Shown: positions 59,081 through 64,000 of the stretch, piece after piece | Position numbering within the stretch: the first letter of the stretch is position 1 | How the letters are laid out: each line of letters begins with the position of its first letter | From: Rhodanobacter denitrificans | GTDB lineage: Bacteria > Pseudomonadota > Gammaproteobacteria > Xanthomonadales > Rhodanobacteraceae | Assembly: GCF_003335105.1 (NCBI RefSeq) | Contig: NZ_QFWQ01000011.1 | Span: forward strand, 62,001-126,000 | Direction of reading: 5' to 3' | DNA length: 64,000 nt | Translations under genes and position numbers: made by a program | Notes under the pieces: model-generated | What the model was told of the DNA's origin: nothing | The model's database searches: none | What the model saw: the letters and a program-made list of their open reading frames with translations, nothing else

Positions 59081-59143
59081 GGCGGGCACTGCCCGCCGGC
59101 TTCTTGCCATGGGTGGAGCGGAGAGTGGCGGGCCGTGCCCGCC
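59081..59143. repeat. Inverted pair of short GC hairpins between nagB-II and nagA
   Basis: GGCGGGC-ACT-GCCCGCC (59081-59097) and GGCGGGC-CGT-GCCCGCC (59127-59143). With their flanks the second is the reverse complement of the first (AGGGCGGGCAC against GTGCCCGCCCT). This is a REP doublet inserted in an operon spacer. Confidence 0.7.
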
Positions 59144-59159
59144 CTGCGAAGCTCGCTCC

Positions 59160-60191
59160 TCAGACGGTTTCGGTGACCTTGTTGAGATGCGGCGGCACGT
59201 CGGGGTTGAAGCCGCGGCGCAGCGCCAGGGCGCTGGCGGCGCGGTAGAAGCTCTGGATGGCCAGCAGCGGCGTGCACAGCGCGGGCAGGCCGCCGGCCAC
59301 CGGCAGGCTGCCGGCGCCGTGCAGCCCGGGCGCGGCCACGAACACCTGCGCGCCGCGGCCACGGAATTCGCGCGCCACCGCCAGCGTGCTGTCCAGCGTG
59401 TCGTCGTCCTGCGCAAAGCAGAGCACCGGGAAATCCGGACCGACCAGCGCCATCGGGCCATGCTTCACCTCGGCCGCGCTGAACGCCTCGGCGTGCAGGC
59501 CGCAGGTCTCCTTGAACTTCAGCGCCGCCTCCAGCGCGATGCCGAGGCCGTAGCCACGACCGACCACGAACAGGTTGTGCGCACCGGCCAGGCCATCGAC
59601 CAGCGCCGACCAGTCCGCGTCCCAGCCGGCGCGCAGCGCATCCGGCAAGGCGCGCAGCGCGGCGCCCAGCTCTTCGTCGCCGCGCCAGCGGGCGCACAGG
59701 TGCAGCACCGCGGCCAGCGCGGCGATGTAGCTCTTGGTCGCTGCCACGCTGCGCTCCGGCCCGGCGTGCAGCGGGATCACCGTGTCGGCCAGCGCCGCCA
59801 GCGGCGAATCCTCCACGTTCACCAGCGCCACCACGCGCGCGCCAGCCACCTTCGCGGCCTGCGCGTTGCGCAGCAGGTCGGGGCTCTTGCCCGACTGCGA
59901 GATCGCGATGAACAGCGCGCCCTGCCACCGCTGTTCGGCCGCATACACCGAGGTGACCGACGGCGAGGCCGATGCGGTGACGATGCCGAGCTGGGTTTCG
60001 AACACGTACTTCGCGTAGGCCGCGGCATGGTCGGAGCTGCCGCGCGCGCAGGTGACGATGAAGCGCGGCGGCTGCGCCCGCAGCTCCCGCGCCAGCGCGC
60101 TCACCACCGCCTCGTTGGCGGCGAACTGGCGCGCGACCACCGCGGCCGACTCGTGCGCCTCCTGGTACATCAGGGTGTCGCGGGCGTCCAT
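59160..60191 (-). CDS. nagB-II: SIS-domain glucosamine-6-phosphate deaminase (NagB-II)
   Basis: A 343-residue protein with two SIS sugar-isomerase domains, like the isomerase half of GlmS but without the glutaminase half. Signatures are ARGSSDHAAAYAKYVFE, ISQSGKSPDLLRN (first SIS), GRGYGLGIALEAALKFKETCGLHAEAFSAAEVKHGPMALV (second SIS) and the C-terminal NPDVPPHLNKVTETV. NagB-II converts glucosamine-6-phosphate to fructose-6-phosphate and ammonia, replacing NagB-I. It follows the GntR gene by 9 bp and precedes nagA, which supports the assignment over a frlB-like role. Confidence 0.93.
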   Translation of the reverse strand: MDARDTLMYQEAHESAAVVARQFAANEAVVSALARELRAQPPRFIVTCARGSSDHAAAYAKYVFETQLGIVTASASPSVTSVYAAEQRWQGALFIAISQSGKSPDLLRNAQAAKVAGARVVALVNVEDSPLAALADTVIPLHAGPERSVAATKSYIAALAAVLHLCARWRGDEELGAALRALPDALRAGWDADWSALVDGLAGAHNLFVVGRGYGLGIALEAALKFKETCGLHAEAFSAAEVKHGPMALVGPDFPVLCFAQDDDTLDSTLAVAREFRGRGAQVFVAAPGLHGAGSLPVAGGLPALCTPLLAIQSFYRAASALALRRGFNPDVPPHLNKVTETV

Positions 60192-60200
60192 GGCGGTCCT

Positions 60201-60953
60201 TCAGTCGGTCTGCAGTTCGGCAACGAAGTCGTAGATGTCGCCGCGATACCAGGAGCAGGTGAACTCGACCACGCGGCCGTCGTCGAGGAAGCTGCGCCGC
60301 TCGATGTTCAGCCCGGCGCTGCCCACGCTGACGTGGAGCAGCCGCGCCTGCTGGGCGTTCAGCGACACCGCGCGCAGCCGCTGCAGCGCGCGGCGCGGGC
60401 GGGCGTCGAGCTTTTCCAGCGCTTCGTACAGTGAGTCGCGCACCAGGTGCGGGTCAGGCAGCACGCTGGCCGGCACCACGCTGCGCTCGATCGCCAGCGG
60501 CTCGTCCTGGCCGTAGCGCACGCGATGCAGCCGCACCACCAGCGAGCCGGGCGACAGGTTCAGCGCCATCGACTCCTCCGGCGTCACTTCGCCGATGCCG
60601 CGTTCGAAAAATTCCGAGCGTGGCGACAGGCCGCGGTCGCGCAGGTCCTCGGTGAAGCTGGTCAAGCGCGACATCGGCTTGACGATGCGTTCGGCGATGA
60701 AGGTGCCGGCGCCGTGGCGCTGGGTCAGCAGACCTTCCTCGACCAGGCCGGCAATCGCCTTGCGCACGGTCACCCGCGACAGCTTCAGCGCCTGCGACAG
60801 GTCGCGTTCGCTGGGCAGGGCATGACCCGGCTCGATGTCGCGGTGCTCGACGATGTTGCGGATCGCCTGCCGCAGGCGCAGGTAGGCGAGCGGCTGGTGC
60901 GCGGCCGGATCGTGGCAGATCCGGCGGTATTCGTTGGCCAGGGCGGTTTCCAT
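60201..60953 (-). CDS. nagQ: GntR/HutC-family regulator, probable NagQ
   Basis: A 250-residue transcription factor with an N-terminal winged HTH (ALPSERDLSQALKLSRVTVRKAIAGLVEEGLLTQRHGAGTFIA) and a C-terminal UTRA effector domain (about residues 100-245), the HutC subfamily that senses phosphorylated sugars. It heads the nagB-II-nagA operon and is the natural repressor of it. The ATG lies immediately after a repeat-containing region (TACCAATACCAA on the plus strand at 60964-60975) that may be its own operator. No clear Shine-Dalgarno sequence is seen; an upstream extension of the frame is Arg/Trp-rich and unlikely to be translated. Confidence 0.88.
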   Translation of the reverse strand: METALANEYRRICHDPAAHQPLAYLRLRQAIRNIVEHRDIEPGHALPSERDLSQALKLSRVTVRKAIAGLVEEGLLTQRHGAGTFIAERIVKPMSRLTSFTEDLRDRGLSPRSEFFERGIGEVTPEESMALNLSPGSLVVRLHRVRYGQDEPLAIERSVVPASVLPDPHLVRDSLYEALEKLDARPRRALQRLRAVSLNAQQARLLHVSVGSAGLNIERRSFLDDGRVVEFTCSWYRGDIYDFVAELQTD

Positions 60954-60963
60954 CCGGCAAACA

Positions 60964-60978
60964 TACCAATACCAAACC
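60964..60978. promoter_or_regulatory. Candidate GntR (NagQ) operator
   Basis: A direct repeat TACCAA-TACCAA (60964-60975) begins 11 bp upstream of the regulator ATG. A related TGGTAT...TGGTAC pair spaced 11 bp apart lies at 61168-61184 in front of zwf. The rest of the 60954-61257 gap shows no gene. The similarity is suggestive only. Confidence 0.4.
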
Positions 60979-61257
60979 AGTGACCGCAAGCCCTGTCGTC
61001 CCCACCGCTGCTCCGGCACCCGAACCCTGACCGTGGCAGGAGCGCATCGAGCGGCCCGGCGCCCGCCTGTCGCTCGATCAGGACTTAAAACGAAGCGGTC
61101 AGACGCGCAGCCCGCGCAACCGGACGAAAGCGTTCAATGAATTCGTATGCATAACGGTGGCCGCTCTGGTATTTCACTGGTACGATCAACGGCGACCCCG
61201 GGCAAGACCGGCCATCCGCGCCCTGCCCGCCATCCGGCATCGTGTCGAGGTGACTGC

Positions 61258-62721
61258 GTGACTGCTTCCCCCCAATCGGTCGAACCGTTCGACCTGGTGA
61301 TCTTCGGCGGCACCGGCGACCTCGCCGTGCGCAAGCTGCTGCCGGCCCTGTTCCACCGTTTCCTCGACGGCCAGATCCCGGCCAGCAGCCGCATCGTCGG
61401 CGTCGCCCGCGAAGCGCTGGACGACGCCGGCTACCGCGCGCACCTGCGCGAGGCGCTGGTCGGCGTGTGCGCCGCGGCGCAGCTCGACGTGTTCCTGCAG
61501 CAGGTGTTCTACCGCCCGCTGGACGCGCGCAAGGACGAGGGCTGGGACGATTTCGCCGCACTCATCGGCAAGCAGCCCGAGCATGTGCGGGTGTTCTACC
61601 TGTCCACCTCGCCGGAACTGTTCGTCGACATCTGCACCCGGCTGGGCCAGTACAAGCTCAACCAGGGCGCCTCGCGCGTGGTGCTGGAGAAGCCGATCGG
61701 CCGCGACCTGGCCAGCGCGAACCAGATCAACGACGCGGTCGGCAAGGTGTTCAGCGAATCGCAGACCTTCCGCATCGACCACTACCTCGGCAAGGAGACG
61801 GTGCAGAACCTGCTGGTGCTGCGCTTCGGCAACGCGCTGTTCGAGCCGCTGTGGAATTCGGCGCACATCGACCACGTGCAGATCACCGTGGCCGAAACGC
61901 TGGGCGTCGGCCATCGCGGCGCCTACTACGACCGCGCCGGCGCGCTGCGCGACATGGTGCAGAACCACATGCTGCAGCTGCTGTGCATGGTGGCGATGGA
62001 GCCGCCGTCCTCGCTGGCGCCCGACGCGGTGCGCGACGAGAAGCTGAAGGTGCTGCATTCGCTCAAGCCCATCGACGAGAGCAATGCCGCCCAGCTCACC
62101 GTGCGCGGCCAGTACCGCGCCGGCGTGGCCGAGGGCGCCAGCGTGCCGGGTTACCCGGAGGAACTGGGCAACAGCAAGTCGAACACCGAGACCTTCGTGG
62201 CGCTGAAGGCAGAAATCGCCAACTGGCGCTGGGCCGGCGTGCCGTTCTACCTGCGCACCGGCAAGCGGCTGCCGAGCCGGGTGTCGGAGATCGCGGTGAC
62301 CTTCAAGCCGGTGCCGCATTCGATCTTCGGCCCCGACGCCGGCACCCTGTCGCAGAACCGGCTGGTGCTGCGGCTGCAGCCGGACGAGGGCGTGAAGCTG
62401 TGGCTGACCATCAAGCACCCCGGCCCCGGCGGCCTGCGGCTGCGCCACGTGCCGCTGGACATGAGCTTCGCCGAGGCGTTCGGCGTGCAGCAGCCCGACG
62501 CGTACGAACGCCTGCTGCTCGACGTGGTGCGCGGCAACCCCACCCTGTTCATGCGCCGCGACGAAGTGGAGGCGGCGTGGCGCTGGGCCGGCCCGATCCT
62601 GGCCGCCTGGGCCGACAGCGGCGAGCCGCCGCGGCCGTACACCGCCGGCAGCTGGGGGCCGAGCGCCGCGGTGGCGCTGATCGAACGCGACGGCCGCACC
62701 TGGAACGAAGACAGTGAATGA
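61258..62721 (+). CDS. zwf: Glucose-6-phosphate 1-dehydrogenase
   Basis: A 487-residue NADP-dependent enzyme that makes 6-phosphogluconolactone from glucose-6-phosphate. The nucleotide-binding motif VIFGGTGDLAVRKLLPALF lies at the N terminus, and the active-site motif FRIDHYLGKETVQNLL is intact. The start is GTG with GAGG seven bases upstream; a longer in-frame ATG at 61147 adds low-quality sequence. It is the first gene of the Entner-Doudoroff run and is followed at once by pgl, with a possible ATGA overlap. A paired TGGTAT/TGGTAC motif sits in its upstream region. Confidence 0.96.
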   Translation: MTASPQSVEPFDLVIFGGTGDLAVRKLLPALFHRFLDGQIPASSRIVGVAREALDDAGYRAHLREALVGVCAAAQLDVFLQQVFYRPLDARKDEGWDDFAALIGKQPEHVRVFYLSTSPELFVDICTRLGQYKLNQGASRVVLEKPIGRDLASANQINDAVGKVFSESQTFRIDHYLGKETVQNLLVLRFGNALFEPLWNSAHIDHVQITVAETLGVGHRGAYYDRAGALRDMVQNHMLQLLCMVAMEPPSSLAPDAVRDEKLKVLHSLKPIDESNAAQLTVRGQYRAGVAEGASVPGYPEELGNSKSNTETFVALKAEIANWRWAGVPFYLRTGKRLPSRVSEIAVTFKPVPHSIFGPDAGTLSQNRLVLRLQPDEGVKLWLTIKHPGPGGLRLRHVPLDMSFAEAFGVQQPDAYERLLLDVVRGNPTLFMRRDEVEAAWRWAGPILAAWADSGEPPRPYTAGSWGPSAAVALIERDGRTWNEDSE

Positions 62722-62822
62722 CCCGCTTCACCTGCCGCTGCATCGGCCTGCGGCAGACTGAACTTCCCCCTGGCCACGAGAGCTGCGCCGGACGCTTGGC
62801 CGACCGACGCATCACCACCACC

Positions 62823-63536
62823 ATGCATCCCCCCTTGAACGTCACCACGCACAGCTTCACCGACTGCCGCGCACAGGCCACGGCGCTGGCCGAACGCGTC
62901 GCCGAGCGCCTGCGCAGCGGGCTGGCCGAACGCGGCCATGCCGTGCTGGCGGTCTCCGGCGGCAGCACGCCGAAGGATTTCTTCGACCGCCTCTCGCACG
63001 AGAAACTCGACTGGGCCCGGGTGCAGGTAACCCTGGTCGACGAACGCTGGGTGCCCGACACCGACGAGCGCTCGAACGCCCGGCTGGTGAAATCGCGCCT
63101 GCTGCAGCAAGCCGCCGCCGCGGCGCAGTTCGTGCCGCTGTACACCGGCGACGCCACTCCGGAAGCCGGCCAGGGCGCCGCCAGCGCGCATATCGACGCG
63201 CTGCCGCTGCCATTCGACGCGGTGGTGCTGGGCATGGGCGACGACGGGCATACCGCTTCGTTCTTCCCCGGCGGCGACCACTTGGCCGAGGCGCTGGACC
63301 CGGACGGCTATGCCCGTGTGCTCCCGATGCGCGCACCCGGCGCCGGCGAACCGCGCATCACGCTGACCCTGCCGACCCTGCTGGAAACGCGCGCGCTGTA
63401 CCTGCTGGTGGCCGGCGAGAAAAAACGCGACCTGCTTGCCGACGCGCGGCTCGGTCTCGGCGAGGCACAGCATTACCCGGTGCGTGCCGTGCTGACCCAG
63501 CAACGCGTGCCGGTATCGGTGTACTGGTGTCCGTAG
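62823..63536 (+). CDS. pgl: 6-phosphogluconolactonase
   Basis: A 237-residue enzyme that hydrolyses 6-phosphogluconolactone. The family motifs AVSGGSTPKDFFDRLS, VTLVDERWVPDTDERSNARLVKSRLL and LGMGDDGHTASFFPG are complete. The ATG at 62823 gives the usual length; an in-frame ATG at 62718 overlapping the zwf stop (ATGA) would add 35 residues and is the alternative start. Its TAG stop lies inside the first of a series of hairpins that fill the gap to edd. Confidence 0.94.
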   Translation: MHPPLNVTTHSFTDCRAQATALAERVAERLRSGLAERGHAVLAVSGGSTPKDFFDRLSHEKLDWARVQVTLVDERWVPDTDERSNARLVKSRLLQQAAAAAQFVPLYTGDATPEAGQGAASAHIDALPLPFDAVVLGMGDDGHTASFFPGGDHLAEALDPDGYARVLPMRAPGAGEPRITLTLPTLLETRALYLLVAGEKKRDLLADARLGLGEAQHYPVRAVLTQQRVPVSVYWCP

Positions 63537-63679
63537 CCGGCCGCTGAAAGCGGGCGGCTACGCGACCCAGGGATGGGTCGCACGCCGAGCAACGACGCTA
63601 GTCGTTGCTCGGACGGAGGCTCGTCAGGCGATAGCCGGACGAGCCGAGTCGACAAGGCGCAGGAAAGCGCATTGTCGAC
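63533..63679. repeat. Array of five consecutive hairpins between pgl and edd
   Basis: Stems, in order: 63533-63545/63549-63561 (13 bp, one mismatch, contains the pgl stop); 63562-63569/63574-63581 (8 bp, GGGA loop); 63587-63596/63601-63610 (10 bp perfect, GCTA loop); 63618-63625/63638-63645 with an inner 3-bp GGC/GCC stem; and 63648-63655/63672-63679 with an inner GCGC/GCGC stem. They fill most of the 205-bp intergenic space. The arrangement suggests adjoining REP-like elements that could terminate, attenuate or stabilise the transcript. Confidence 0.85.
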
Positions 63680-63741
63680 ATTCGGGAACGTACGCTGTTG
63701 CTTGCGCTCCTGCCCTTTCACCCAACGCTTCCGGATCTGCC

Positions 63742-64000
63742 ATGACCACGCTCCACCCCGTCGTCGCCGAAGTCACCGAACGCCTGCGCGAGCGCAGCCG
63801 CGAGACGCGCGCGGCCTACCTCAAGCGGATCGACGCGGTGGACCGCAGCGGGCCGCAGCGCGGGCACCTGTCCTGCGGCAACCTCGCGCACGGCTTCGCC
63901 GCCTGCGGCACGGAGGACAAGGCGGCGCTGCGCAGCGGCCACCGCGCCAACCTCGCCATCGTCACTGCCTACAACGACATGCTCTCGGCGCACCAGCCGT
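63742..64000 (+). CDS. edd: Phosphogluconate dehydratase, N-terminal fragment
   Basis: The first 86 codons of Edd, cut by the right edge. The sequence MTTLHPVVAEVTERLRERSR is followed by LSCGNLAHGFAACG and the strongly conserved NLAIVTAYNDMLSAHQP. Edd dehydrates 6-phosphogluconate to KDPG in the Entner-Doudoroff pathway and is an iron-sulfur enzyme; its cluster cysteines lie mostly beyond the window. It follows zwf and pgl in the same direction across the hairpin array. Confidence 0.93.
   Translation, partial: MTTLHPVVAEVTERLRERSRETRAAYLKRIDAVDRSGPQRGHLSCGNLAHGFAACGTEDKAALRSGHRANLAIVTAYNDMLSAHQP

Overview
The window is a 64 kb, very GC-rich, gene-dense stretch of a gammaproteobacterial chromosome. 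Four TonB-dependent receptors, a split GlcNAc regulon with a LacI-type and a GntR-type repressor, NagB-II instead of NagB-I, and an Entner-Doudoroff block (zwf-pgl-edd) point to the order Lysobacterales (Xanthomonadales), most likely a Rhodanobacter/Dyella-like member. This placement is inferred from gene content, not from a marker gene. I see no rRNA, tRNA, CRISPR, integrase, phage or intact insertion sequence. The accessory character lies in REP-like hairpins and in a tandemly triplicated sulfotransferase locus.

Layout. 0-4 kb: the start of a TctE-like sensor kinase and its OmpR-type regulator, a monoglyceride-lipase-like hydrolase, and an exported trypsin-like protease. 4.2-8.9 kb: a TonB receptor and an exported GH3 beta-glucosidase. 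9-13.5 kb: a full-length Lhr helicase and a 52-residue membrane protein. 13.5-23.9 kb: GlcNAc/chito-oligosaccharide locus. A kinase, a TonB receptor, a GH20 hexosaminidase and a NagX-like transporter/acyltransferase run leftwards from a divergent promoter region. A NagP-like permease and a LacI-type NagR run rightwards from it. Two LacI-type operators each contain a TTGACA -35 box. 23.9-28.8 kb: S10 carboxypeptidase, EamA exporter, metallo-hydrolase, XRE regulator and a small unknown protein. 28.8-33.7 kb: a MarR-controlled tripartite efflux operon (outer-membrane lipoprotein, EmrA-like, EmrB-like) with a strong palindromic operator. 33.7-37.3 kb: a PagL-like lipid A deacylase and a paired active/inactive M16 peptidase. 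37.4-43.3 kb: a membrane protein, an MFS exporter, a beta-propeller protein, an unusual two-HTH regulator, a GST-like protein and a DUF899 protein. 43.3-46.5 kb: a lone HAE1-type RND pump. 46.7-48.9 kb: btuB behind a cobalamin riboswitch. 49.3-57.8 kb: an Oar-like TonB receptor followed by three tandem TPR-sulfotransferases, the most unusual locus here. 57.9-61 kb: gntR(nagQ)-nagB-II-nagA. 61.2-64 kb: zwf, pgl and the start of edd.

How it works together. Chito-oligosaccharides could enter through the TonB receptor at 17-19.7 kb and be cleaved by the GH20 enzyme. GlcNAc would then cross the inner membrane on NagP, be phosphorylated by the Glk-family kinase, and be deacetylated and deaminated by NagA and NagB-II in the second nag locus. 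That locus is next to the zwf-pgl-edd genes that take hexose phosphate into the Entner-Doudoroff pathway. Separately, the window holds envelope functions (PagL, M16 pair, RND and Emr-type pumps, B12 uptake). It also holds a possible system in which PAPS-dependent sulfotransferases act together with an Oar-like receptor; the substrate is unknown.
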